From assembly GCA_034620365.1 (NCBI GenBank), contig JAQGEQ010000380.1, positions 1,922,001-1,986,000 on the forward strand: DNA of 64,000 nucleotides, in the 5' to 3' direction. Below are positions 52,906-64,000 of this stretch, piece after piece. The notes beneath the pieces were generated by a model, which had not been told where the DNA came from, made no database searches, and saw nothing but the letters and a program-made list of their open reading frames with translations. The DNA is from Pegea sp. RAD2-039 (lineage: Eukaryota; Chordata; Thaliacea; Salpida; Salpidae). The position numbers and the translations under genes are program-made. How positions within the stretch are numbered: position 1 is the first letter of the stretch; the number at the start of each line of letters is the position of its first letter.

Positions 52906-54690
52906 TAATACCATTCTTGATGAATTTCGATACGTCCAGACAAGGACTATGATTCTAAGAATATCAATGCAGCAAAACGCTAAGATGACATGATCAGGGA
53001 TTCATTTATAGACGGATTAGCGTTATCAGATATAAAGAAAAGGCTGTTAGACCTATAAATGGTGGACGCCTTTAACCAAGAGGTGGCACCGGAGGATACC
53101 CGGCGGAACGACCAATACTTCGGGACTGGTTGATCGATTGAAGCTGCAGAAGAAGCGATGAATTCAATGGAGCTCCAGGAAGAGGACCAAGCGGAACCAA
53201 CAAAAGCAGCCATGAAAGGAATTTTGTTTAAATGTGGAGGTAGCAAACTTCATGATTTTAAAAGATATCGAGCTGCTTAAGGCATGTGTTTCAAATGTGG
53301 GGAGAAGGGACACTATAGTCGAGCCTGTCATCTTCAGAAGCGGACTGAATTCCAAGCAACATTAGACAAAGAAGGGAGAGAGCCGCAATGACTAGCCAAG
53401 AGCATGAAGTACTAGAGCTTACTCGATTTTCCAGGAATTTAAACCATGCAATGGTGGATGTCTCTATTGCGGGTAAGGTATTTAAGGTCTTTATTCATAC
53501 CGGATTATCGAAGAGCTTTTTAAGTGGAAAGATTGGTCTGAAATTCAAGATTCACTAAACTCGAAATCAATTTAAAGAACAATTGCTCAGTCATCTAAGA
53601 TTTGCAGAATAAATCTGTTTTACTGTCAACCTCCATCTGTTAAAAAACATTACGGAAATATAAATTTGTTTTTCATGGAGAGCCTTAGTTTAGAGGTGGT
53701 ACTGAAAAGAACTTGGATTGTTGACGAGTTTTCTAAATTTGCTTTCTATTTACCGTTTTCTAAGCTGGATTCTAACACGGTAATTAGCTTCTTGGAGGAA
53801 TTGGTTTTGAAACTTTCAGTTATATCCATTCAGATTGGGAGTCGTCTTGATAACTAAATCTGCTACAAAAAAGAAGTGCATGCAGTTGTGACAACCCCCT
53901 TACTACCCAAAAAATAATGGCTAGGTAGAAAAGCATAATGGAATATTCTTGAGGGCAGCGAGATTTGCCTTGAAGTTCAGTGATTTACCAGCCAAAGATT
54001 AGGAAAAAGGAGTAAGGAGGATGATAACGTAAAGAAGGTTGAACTGCTGGAGGCTAACCTGATGTACGAGTGAGTCCACTATCTGGATGGCAGGGAATAC
54101 ATTTCTTTAAGGTCAGATACCAAAATAGTGAGGACAAAGATTTTGGCGTTCATTCAGGACCAGGTAATAAAGAGGATAAATCCCGACAAGTTTCACAAAG
54201 TGATTTAAGAAAGAATCTCGACAACAATTTCAAGACTAGATAGGAAGAAGATGAGGAGAGCGACGAATTTAGTGTGCATGTCTCCAATGGGGAAATGACG
54301 ACGAGCTTTGATGGTTCGGGTATCAGGAGTGGCATCATCAGCCCAAAGAGCAGGAGAAACGGTGGCATGGAGTTTCGACGGTTCACCAGATTATTTAAAA
54401 GAGTACCTCCAAAGCGCTACGGTTTGGACTAATTGTCATTGATGGCTATATTTAGTCAACGTGCGATTTTTACTGTCTGACTCGATTATTTGGTCGGGGA
54501 GAATGTAATAAACTATAAAATTTTACCGCTGATGTAAATGTATTGATTGAACCTAAGCTACCGAAGGACTGTCATTGGGTTATAGGCTTGTTGGTGTAAA
54601 GTGTGTATATATTTATTGTTGTGTAAATCGTCTTATTTATTGAAATAATGCTCTATATAAAATGTCGTTTTTATTACAATAATGCAGCAA
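52905..54690 (+). mobile_element. Ty3/gypsy-like LTR retroelement fossil 2
   Basis: Same family as fossil 1. It begins without a recognisable left LTR. It carries gag-like sequence with the CCHC knuckle (about 53285-53330), traces of protease, integrase-core-like sequence (about 53670-54000, including the segment reading DEFSKFAFYLPFSKL), and a right end at about 54550-54690 related to the LTR remains of fossil 1. Broken, with many breaks and internal loss. Confidence 0.7.
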
Positions 54691-54763
54691 TTCATGTTAA
54701 CATCTAGTAATATTAATTGAAGTACTTAAATTGTAACAATTAATAGTCAACAATAGAAGTAGC

Positions 54764-54844
54764 AGCTCAGCTAAAAATAACATAAATGAAAATACAACAT
54801 CAACATCAGGCAAATTAACAACCGCACAATCTTCCTCTAAATAA
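54764..54844 (+). pseudogene. C-terminal coding remnant of a second adhesion GPCR copy
   Basis: 27 codons including the stop (SSAKNNINEN ... AQSSSK, stop at 54842-54844) match the last codons of the GPCR gene at 61763-61843. Offset is exactly 6999 bp, with only a few substitutions and the frame kept. Everything upstream of this point is missing, and the retroelement fossil ends about 75 bp before it. It is therefore the leftover 3' end of a tandem GPCR duplicate. Confidence 0.8.
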
Positions 54845-54950
54845 ATTTAACATAGAAGAGGGTATAAGCCATTTCTTCATCGATATATTCTAATGAGATA
54901 TCTCTATTTACTCAAGATTATTATTACCATGTATTAATTACACTCTATTA

Positions 54951-55001
54951 TCGCCCATCTCCGTAGTGTATTAGTTATCCGGCAAACACGCATCTAAGTC
55001 C
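54951..55001 (+). repeat. Degenerate tRNA-Val-like SINE head
   Basis: CATCTCCGTAGTG followed by TTAGTTATCC and AAACACGCATC resembles the 5' half of a tRNA-Val and the SINE-like head at 43986. The B box is not preserved. It is duplicated at 61950-62000 with the rest of the unit. Confidence 0.35.
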
Positions 55002-55770
55002 AACAAAAATAGTTTATAAGAAACTTTGCATACTAAATTTTATATTTTTTTAAAATGGAAAAGGTATGATTAAATTTGGGTTTCTTAATGGTAACATAAA
55101 AAGAACAATTTTTAATAAGTCAAAAATAATCATTATTTGATCTGTCAATTGGTTTATCTGTTATTTTAAGGAATTATAGTTTCATTATTAATCTTTAAAA
55201 TAAAACACATTAAGATGTTATTGATCAAAAACAAACAATTAAAGATTTTGATTGATATGCCAAACTTTACTAAAATTTACTTTAATACTTTACCAAAGTA
55301 AGTCAAGTAGTACAGTAATTGGATATTTACTTTTCATACTAAAGCAAAATAAAAACATACCTCGACAACAAATCACATTAATCATTTGAAAGTTTCAAAA
55401 TTAGTCAGTCAGCATGGCTTTAACAGTAAAAAAGTTACTGTTAGATATAAGATTTAGGGTACTAAAACTCATTTGATGTAAATACATATTACAACTACTT
55501 TAAAATCATAAAATCAAATTTCTGTAAACAAAGTGATAACATAAAATAAAAATTTCATAAAACATATGACTCAGAGAATATGGAAATAGGAAATTGCATA
55601 AAGATATTCAGCTATGTTTCCTTACAGGTAATTGTTTGTTGGTAACCAGCAGATTAGTAAGAGATGAGAAATCTGCTGTAGTTTTGTTTAGATGTGAAAA
55701 AGAATTATTACAAAACAAGGAAACTAAGAGAATGTTGCCAACAGGCCTTAGTATTTAGTAATTTTAAGAT

Positions 55771-56725
55771 TGCACCAGTTTATGGAAGATAAATAGTCTG
55801 TCAGAGAAACAGTGGGGCTAATGTAATGTTTTTAATAGTCAGGTAGTATAAACAGCAAAAAAACCTTAGAGTCTTAGGGAATTATAATCAAAATCAGATT
55901 TGACTGTAAGCTTTTATTTCCAACTACGATGTTAAACTCTTAAACTGTATTATTTCATATATTTATAGAAAGTATCTTAAATAGGGAGTAACAACTTAAA
56001 TTAAGACTTTGAAAGTAGGTTGAGAGCTAAAGTTTTAATTTTACCCCTAAATACGTGGTTTTAGGCTGTTGTGTCTGTGCTAAGCAGGTTTAATTACAAG
56101 ATTTGTTGATTGAACTAACTGTTTAGTTGGTCTAGTTCACCGAACAATTTTAAGAATTTAAAATTATAAATTAACCAAACTTGCTTTGTATTCATATTTT
56201 GCTTTGCGTATAATATATATATAAAAGAAAATATAGTTTTAGTTTACCAGAACTAATATACATCTTCTACTTTCACTTTTTTTAAACTAACCCTGTGGTT
56301 TCATTAAAACGTAATTGTTTATGACAAATTATACGTTTTTATTGAGAATTTAATCGTATACTTATCATAAAACTTTGAATTGAAAGTTTATTATATATTT
56401 GTGTTTATTATTTTTCTAATTCAGTTATTAATTAACATGTTAAAATAAAAACGATAGATACGGAAAAATTTAAATTCAAAGTTTCAGTAAATTTTTTAGT
56501 GGAATTTTTCAGGAAATTTTTTTCAATTTGCTAATTTTTAAAAGTCCTCATAAAGGTGCCATAAAAACTTGGTCAATTGTGTACAATCGTTTTGATATTT
56601 TGCTTGCTTAACCATCAAAGTTTGTCCTAAAAGTAAGTTTTAACTATTTTAGCTGTACAAGTCATGATTAAATTAGAATATTTCTACTATTACAGAGTCT
56701 GCAGTGGAATTAATAAAACCAAAAA
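55771..56725. other. Spacer upstream of the adhesion GPCR
   Basis: About 950 bp of AT-rich DNA with no open frame of note. It may hold the GPCR promoter and an unfound exon encoding a signal peptide. A good acceptor (TTTCTACTATTACAG) ends at 56695, 30 bp before the first visible ATG. Confidence 0.5.
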
Positions 56726-59700
56726 ATGATCGGATCTGTTTCACAAACAAGAACAATAACAAGAACAACAACAACAACAAGAACAACAACAACAGCTTAT
56801 GTATCTACAGCAACTTCTACAGAATCTAAAAGTGAATTATTAACAACTAAAAAAACTGAAGCAATGCTTTATATTTATTGTTTACTTGATAATTGTAAAT
56901 TATTTTGGAATTGTTGTTGTAATAACTTTTGAAGTGTAATCAACATGAAGCATTTGACTAATCATCTTTGTTTACATTTGCAGAAAAGTACTTTCACAGT
57001 TTTACACAGATATATGACGGTGTTACTTTTAGAAATCTTTCTACTATCATCAGAAATCATCTTACTAAATCATTTCAATCAGATCAATATCAAATTTTGA
57101 TAACCAATTTTATTTCTTCACGAAGTAAAAAAATGGAAAACGTTGCTCATACGAGATCAACAAACTCAAACAAATTTTATTTTTAGTGAGTTGTTGTTTT
57201 TGTATTAGTTATTTATTCACTATAACCATATTCAAACTTCTTTATTTATGATTTAAGGAAATAATTTTTATTGTAGCTCAGATGTACATTCTTTTACATA
57301 AGTTTAATTTTAGTTCTATTTAAGAACACAAATTCATGTTAAATACAATTAAGGTCGAAAATATTGTAACTTTCAGGTAATTTAATTAAGATTATAGATT
57401 TCAAAAACATGAGTATGCTCTGCATCTTCTAATTTAATTTTGATCTTAGCACTTAAACTTTTCCACTTCCCTTGTAAAAACATTTAACTGTTTTTTGAAA
57501 CATTTTGTTTTTTGAAATGAAAAATTTCACATACTTAATATAATTATTAAAAAAATATATAAAACATTAAGAACTAGTAGGTTTGCAAAAATTGTATACT
57601 ACTTAGTTCATCATTATATAACATTATTTGCTAAATTGCATACTTCGATAATTCAAGCTACGTTCTTAATTTGGATGCTGACATTTCGTATTCTAAATTG
57701 ATGGAAAAGTATCTAGAATACAACAGAAAGAACCCTTTGAAAGGACTAAGCAACATACCTTTTGGTAACTTTGTGATTCAATGTATTAATTGGTTGAAAA
57801 CTAATCGAACAATTGATCAATAATAAATTTTACAAAAATTAAAAAAAACCTATTGATGACTTTTAATATTTTCTAGTTGCTTGCTGGAAAAATACAATTA
57901 AACGTTTCAAATTTCCAATAACATTTGCTAATTCAGTTGCTTATTCTGAGGAAAAATGTTTAAAAGGTTTAATGAAATTTGAAAGAAAATCACTTTTCAG
58001 TAAATAATAACAAAACATATTGTAGGTCAGGCAAAAGCAGTCATCAAATGTGTTTTAAATAAAAAAAAACCTGAATTCGATCCATCAACGATAAGAGAAA
58101 CAGATTGTAATGCAACAGTGTCGTCACTGTTGTCAGAAGTGAGTTGATTCTTACATTTCATGTTTTTATTGTTAGAATATTAGTTATTGCATCTTTGAAT
58201 ATTGATTTAACTCAAAATATCACTAGATAATCAACTTTATGTGTTACAAGTAATAAACGATAATATTCATTTCTAGATTAATAACACATCTCAAACAAAA
58301 GATGTAATTAGTAATCTAGCCACAATTGTTACTACCTCAAATATCACTTCTAAAGATGTCTCAAAAGTTGTTGATATTCTAAACAAAGCACTAGAAACTA
58401 TTGGAGATAAAAAAGTAATTTACAAGTCTTTTGATTTGAAAATTCAAAGTTCAAAAATTTTTATAATGTATTAATTTTTATAAAGATATTAAATGACTAA
58501 ACTATTTAACACAAAATTCTTACTGACGTACATTGCTTAGTTTCACTGAAGCAATCTGTTTGTATTTTGGATACGTGTGCCTTAGATTATCTGTGTTTTT
58601 ATTTTCTTTTTAATATGGGTAAAATATCTTTGATTTTAGATAGATGTTGAAACACTTGAATCAGTTACACAAATTGCATCTAAACTTAGTAAAGGTGCGA
58701 ATGTTGAAAGTAAACAAGTTCCTCTTGAACCTTCACAGCAACAAACCATTCTTAAGACCATTAACAAAATTGCTGATCAAGTAAAGTTGGATTTTAGTAT
58801 CGGAAAGATTGAAATTATAACTGAAAACATTCAGTTAAAAGTAAAATGTCTTAGAAGTTTAATTTGTTAATAAATAACATCTCATCTTTAAGGTAGAAAA
58901 ACCTAAACCAAATATTGATAAACTATCATACGCTCCACTTTGGCTTGATTCTAACACTCAAGTTTATCACCTAAACATCACTGCTGAGATTCCACAAAAT
59001 TTACACTTAGATGAGAATCTGAAAGTAATATTCACTTATTTCGATGATCACAGTTTGTTTGGAGCAACAGAAGTCGATAAGGTTTGTTTTTATATTATAA
59101 GTCTTAAAAAAAACTTTGTTAGAAAAAAAACAAAAAAAACATTTAGTTTAATACTTACACTTAAACAAGCTCATTGGATTTAAAAATATCAAAACTTGTG
59201 ATATTATATCTTACTTAAAATAATTGTTTAATTTACTTTCGTTATCATCGTAATTTTGTGTCCTCTTTTAGAGCCATTAATCTCGAACTTTTAGAACTTC
59301 AAGTGGATTTGTAGTTATTCTGTCTAATATAGTTTGGTATAAGCCTCTTAATATTTTTCAATATTAATATTCACTCATACTTCCTTTTCCTATCTTTGAA
59401 AATTAAAGTACTACCGATCCATGTATCAAATGATACCATTTACTTCGAGTCAGTAACAGATTTAAGCTGTTTAACTTTTTGAAGGTGATATCAACAAGAC
59501 TTTTTCTGGAAACGCCAATAAGAGAAAAGAGAAATGTCAACGATAAAAAATTAAGCACTAATGTCACAATTGTTCACACCAGCCAGTCTGGAGCTTTTGG
59601 AAAAGGAAAAGTTGAAAAAGATAAACTTGATGTGAGTAATCGTAGAAATGTTTTTGTAGATATCAGAATGTTATAAATATTAAATCTTATTTAATCTCTT

Positions 59701-61843
59701 TGTGAGCTCCAATCACTTATGCAAAAATTACATCAGTCTTGAATGAAAACTAAAATCATTTTTATAATTTATCAAAGAAAAACTTGACTCAAGTTCTTAT
59801 TGAAGGTCATTTATCGGGAGCAAGAATGTGTTTACTGGGATGAAACTAACTTGAAATGGTCAAATTTTGGATGCTGCTTAGAGCTGAGAAATGATCTACC
59901 AGTCTGTAGATGTGATCACACCACTAATTTTGCTCTTATTGTGGTTTGTAGTTCATTTGCAATTTGCTTTCCTATCAACTTTATTTGTTGTTCTACTTAT
60001 AATATAAACAGTTTTTCTTCATTCGAACATAAATAGTTGTAATCTTCCAACAGACTCCAAGTGTACAACCCAAAGATATTACTTTAGATGTTTTCAGCAT
60101 GGTAGCTCTAATATTATCAGTTATGGGTATTTTTTTCACAACTTGTATATATCTTTATAGCAAGTAAGTTTATCATCTTCCAAATGATTATTTTAAGAAA
60201 TATTAAATGCAGGTTAAATAAAAATTATTTTACAGAAAGTTACGGCAAAAGCAATGGACTAAAATTCAGATCAACATTTATTTCAACCTGTTACTTGCTT
60301 ATATCATATTTCTATCAGGTGTAAACATGGTAGATGACACAATGAGTTGCAATGTCATTACTTGCTTGCTACATTACTTTTTCTTAGTTGCATGGTTATG
60401 GATAGGTATCTATGGATATAAGCTGTACTACACTCTCGTTAAAGTAATTATGAAATGTCAAATATTCAATACTAGTTATGTATTAAACTCGAGAATACCT
60501 TACCTAAGAATTTATTTTTCTTTGTTGGATATACAACTTTTAAATTTGGTTTAAGGTATTTAGTAAAGAAAGTGAACATTTTTTGCTAAAATGTCATATT
60601 TTCTCATATGGAGTTGCTTTGATTATTGTGGCTATCAATTCTTCAATTACTTTCGGGAAACTAGATCAAGAATATCAAGTCAATTTTTGTGATAAAAGCA
60701 AGTTAACATTTTGAAAATAGTTGAATTTTTTTATTTTTGTCTACTTATGAAACTGCTTGATTATCATATCAGAATCTAACTATTTATCTATCTTATAATT
60801 TAGTTATAAAATAATTTTCAAGTCTCAATTACTTATTAAAATTCAGTTTCCTCTTTCAGCGATTGCTTTCGAGTCTCGATATTATAAGTCACATTATCGT
60901 GCATCACACATGTGCTGGTTACACAGTTACTCCTTGTATATTGGATTTCTAGCCATTATTGCTATTATAGTATGCTACAATACATTTGTATTTATTCGTG
61001 TGATGAGAGAAACAACAGTAAAAAGAAATAAAGTAAAAATGTTAATCTTAAATCGAAGAGGTTTCAATAGTTTTTGTAATTAACTATGCAATGAAATAAA
61101 ATTATTAAAGTATATATTTAGCATTATAATCAATCAACTAAAGTTTTTCATGTTTTTGTTAAGATATCATCAAGTAGAAAGTCACAAAACAGCGAAACTG
61201 CATCTTTGGCCATAACTTTAACTTTTACGTTGGGGTTGGGATGGGCTTTCGGCATTTTCATGACTTTTTCAACAGATCCAACTTATCACCAAGTGGCCAG
61301 TTGGATCTTCAACTTGGTTAATTGCTTCCAGGTACTTTTCCTAGATACATTCAACATTTTAAACTCTGTTTTGATAATATATATTATCATTATTATTATA
61401 TAGTTGCAACTAATAGCAACTTAATAAGCTTGTTATATTATATCAGCCTCAAACAATTAATCACTAGATAGAAATGTGATAAATAAATTCTTAAATTTAT
61501 TAATTGAGTTGAAAATATTACCCTTGTTTAGTTGTCAAAGTATGTAACCACGTTGTTGACATAAATGAAAGTTTAATTTCAATTTAAAAATTCTGAATGT
61601 AATGGTAACAATAAACATTGTTATTTTTCTATTTTTCAGGGAGTTTACATTTTCTATATTTTTTGCATCAAGCCAGTTGAAGTTCGCAAAACTTGGTGGT
61701 TACCATTTACTAAAGCAATTCAATCGAATTCTATTACATTATCAACACTTAACAAAAAACACAGCTCAGCTAAAAATAATATAAATGAAAATACAGCATC
61801 AACATCAGGCAGATTAACAACTGCACAATCTTCCTCTAAATAA
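56726..61843 (+). CDS. Adhesion G protein-coupled receptor (GAIN/GPS + 7TM)
   Basis: A cell-surface receptor with an extracellular GAIN domain that normally self-cleaves at the GPS and signals through seven helices. Seen: a Thr-rich segment (from 56726); a middle with Trp/Cys (VACWKNTIKRF); GAIN repeats; the GPS with CVYWDE, GCC and CRCDHTTNFAL (59806-59943); TM1 (60054-60163); TM2-TM3 with CLLHYFFLVAWLW; TM4 (60556-); ECL2 CWLHSYSLYIGF; TM6 LGLGWAFGIF; TM7 NCFQGVYIFYIF; and a short Ser/Thr-rich tail. Exons: 56984-57185, 57658-57764, 57877-57966, 58026-58138, 58277-58414, 58640-58840 (or -58780), 58893-59081, 59485-59631, 59806-59943, 60054-60163, 60236-60443, 60556-60688 (or -60697 with a GC donor), 60860-61032, 61164-61331, 61640-61843. 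About 770 aa follow the first exon. The junction from the Thr-rich exon and the true start are uncertain, as no signal peptide is visible. Confidence 0.92.
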
Positions 61844-63208
61844 ATTTAACATAGAAGAGGGTATAAGCCATTTCTTCATCGATATATTCTAATGAGATAT
61901 CTCTATTTACTCAAGATTATTATTACCATGTATTAATTACACTCTATTATCGCCCGTCTCCGTGGTGTATTAGTTATCCGGCAAACACGCATCTAAGTCC
62001 AACAAAAATAGTTTATACGAAACTTTGCATACTAAATTTTATATTTTTTTAAAATGGAAAAGGTATGATTAAATTTGGGTTTGTTAATGGTAACATAAAA
62101 AGAACAATTTTTAATAAGTCAAAAATAATCATTATTTGATCTGTCAATTGGTTTATCTGTTATTTTAAGGAATTATAGTTTCATTATTAATCTTTAAAAT
62201 AAAACACACTAAAATGTTATTGATCAAAATCAAACAATTAAAGATTTTGATTAAGATGTTAAACTTTACCCAGTTTGAAAGTCATACATTTTTTGACAAA
62301 TTTCACCCTTGAACTTGGCATATTAAATGATACAAAATTGAGTTGTAACTTTCACAGTTCTTTAATTCATGATAACTTCTTGTAACATTAATTGAAATAC
62401 TTAAAATGATTTGAAAAAGTTATCACTCATATGATTCATGTTGATTACTCATGATAATAACAAGTATTAAATAGTTATCTATAAAATAAACTTTTTTCAC
62501 AAGGTGAAGTTTCGTTGATAAACTTTCTTATAATATGTTAAAAATCATCTACTATCAAAGCAAATGCTTAGATCTAATATGCTGTAATCTTGCGTATTCT
62601 AAAATTCGCAGAAAAGATTATTAAGCAAATCTTATTGGTAAACTTGTATCTACTTCTTATCACATGGTAAATGCATTTAACAAAAAGTTCTAATAAAAGT
62701 AATCATCAATTTAATTTGTTAAAAATACTTTACCAAAGTAATTCTAGCAGTAAAGTAATTGGATATTTACTTTTCATACTAAAGCAAAATAAAAACATAC
62801 CTCGACAACAAATCACATTAATCATTTGAAAGTTTCAAAATTAGTCAGTCAGCATGGCTTTAACAGCAAAAAAGTTACTGTTAGATATAAGTTTTAGTGT
62901 ACTAAAACTCATTTGATGTAAATACATATTAAAACTACTTTAAAATCATAAAATCAAATTTATGTAAACAAAGTGATAACATAAAATAAAAATTTCATAA
63001 GACATATGACTCAGAGAATATGGAAATAGGAAATTGCATAAAGATACTCAGCTATGTTTCCTTACAGGTAATTGTTTGTTGGTAACCAGCAGATTAGTAA
63101 GAGATGATAAATCTGCTGTAGTTTTGTTTAGATGTGAAAAAGAATTATTACAAAACAAGGAAACTAAGAGAATGTTGCCAACAGGCCTTAGTATTTAGTA
63201 ATTTTAAA
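61763..63208. repeat. GPCR 3' end and downstream flank, copy 2
   Basis: Contains the last 27 codons of the intact GPCR plus 3' flank, matching 54764-55770. It has about 450 bp (62268-62725) with no counterpart in copy 1. It carries the tRNA-like head at 61950-62000 and ends where retroelement fossil 3 begins. Confidence 0.85.
61950..62000 (+). repeat. Degenerate tRNA-Val-like SINE head (second copy)
   Basis: CCGTCTCCGTGGTG shares 13 of 14 bases with the SINE-like head at 43986. The following TTAGTTATCC and AAACACGCATC fit a tRNA-Val 5' half. It lies in the GPCR 3' flank. Confidence 0.35.
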
Positions 63209-64000
63209 AGATCTTCGATGTATTTTGGTACGTCTAGACAAGGACTGTGATTCTAAAAATATCAAGGCCGTAGAACAAAGAGATGGTATGATCAGGAATT
63301 TATAGACAGATTAGCGTTATCAGCTATAAAACAAGGGTTATTAAAGCGTGCAACTTTAATAATGGGGGAATCCTTTAACCAAGTAGTGGCAATAGATGAT
63401 ACCCGGCGGAACGACCAACACTTCGGGGCTGGTAGATCGGTTGAAGCTGCAGAAGAAGCAATGAATTCAATGAAACTCCAGGAGGAAGATGGCCGACTGA
63501 AGCCGACAGTAGATATTGTAGTCATTCGTGTGATGTTGAAATTGGGCCATCTGAAAAGCAACTGCATAGAAAAGAAATAAGAGAAGAGCTGTGATGATGG
63601 CCGGACTAGAATTTGTGCGTGTCTCAGCTTAATGAAAGAGCATCTGGACGCTCTAATTATCATGAAGTAAAAAAGCTTAAAAAAAGGCAGAAGAAGAGGT
63701 ACTACTTCACGGGCTAAAGAACAAACAATATTCTCTTCTGGCTTTAATCAGAGATCAAGAAGAGTGTCCAGAGGTTTTAAATATGATGAAAAATAAGTTA
63801 GAACTTACAATTTGGTAGAAGAGGAAAACCAAATAAGGTATACGCTTCACGAGTTAGAAAAAAAAAAAGAATTTGTACCAATTCTGATCATAGATCTGCC
63901 TTCCAAGTTTAGAAAAAAAATTACAAATGTAATATAGAGGTTCCAGGAAAAGCTATCGGATCAATGACTGAGAAAAGAAGTTTTTATATTAGAAAGTTAC
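63205..64000 (+). mobile_element. Ty3/gypsy-like LTR retroelement fossil 3, continues past the window
   Basis: Starts at about the same internal point as fossil 2 (TACGTCTAGACAAGGACTGTG) and carries the same gag-like stretch (about 63360-63500). It then diverges by internal loss. It is broken, with several breaks. The right end is outside the window. Confidence 0.65.

Larger units (their letters stand above)
54764..55770. repeat. GPCR 3' end and downstream flank, copy 1
   Basis: About 1 kb that matches 61763-63208. Copy 2 has about 450 extra bp (62268-62725) absent here. It includes a degenerate tRNA-like head at 54951-55001. The right end of the match, at AGTATTTAGTAATTTTAA, is also where copy 2 meets retroelement fossil 3. 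Confidence 0.85.

Noticed and set aside
1-64000. CRISPR arrays, operons or other prokaryotic features
   Set aside because: No regularly spaced direct repeats; gene structure is clearly eukaryotic throughout.

Overview
This window is animal nuclear DNA. The genes are split by many short GT-AG introns, mostly 50-300 bp. They use the standard genetic code and lie in very AT-rich DNA. Axonemal outer-arm dynein, NELF-C/D, FEZ/UNC-76, WAVE, LC3 and an adhesion GPCR together point to a metazoan with motile cilia. Intron size and base composition suggest an invertebrate, but I cannot name the phylum from sequence alone.

Layout. 1-16840 (+) is the 3' two-thirds of a beta-type outer-arm dynein heavy chain: 55 exons, 2939 residues, all in phase. 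It converges on NELF-C/D (16903-20532, -), with only 62 bp between the two stop codons. Next on the minus strand are an intronless FEZ gene (21695-22891), a WAVE/SCAR gene (27428-31098, 456 aa), mitochondrial ClpX (34120-38009, 652 aa) and an LC3-type Atg8 (40428-41001, 118 aa). The LC3 reading frame ends exactly on the C-terminal glycine. Gaps between these genes are AT-rich and hold little beyond 5'-truncated LINE copies.

43984-64000 is different: duplicated DNA mixed with fossils of a Ty3/gypsy-like LTR element. A unit carrying a small secreted-protein gene is present twice (44222-47030 and 50299-52905). The two copies differ strikingly in one short coding block although their flanks are nearly identical. 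Downstream is an adhesion GPCR with GAIN/GPS and seven helices (56726-61843). The last 27 codons plus about 1 kb of flank of a second GPCR copy survive at 54764-55770, about 7.0 kb upstream of the intact counterpart. Retroelement fossils lie at the borders of these units (47030-50055, 52905-54690, 63205-64000+).

The genes do not form a functional cluster. They serve ciliary motility, transcriptional pausing, kinesin cargo transport, actin nucleation, mitochondrial proteostasis, autophagy and adhesion signalling. I saw no clearly new multi-gene system. The most interesting points are the processing-independent LC3, the focal divergence of the duplicated secreted gene, and the duplication/retroelement mosaic.
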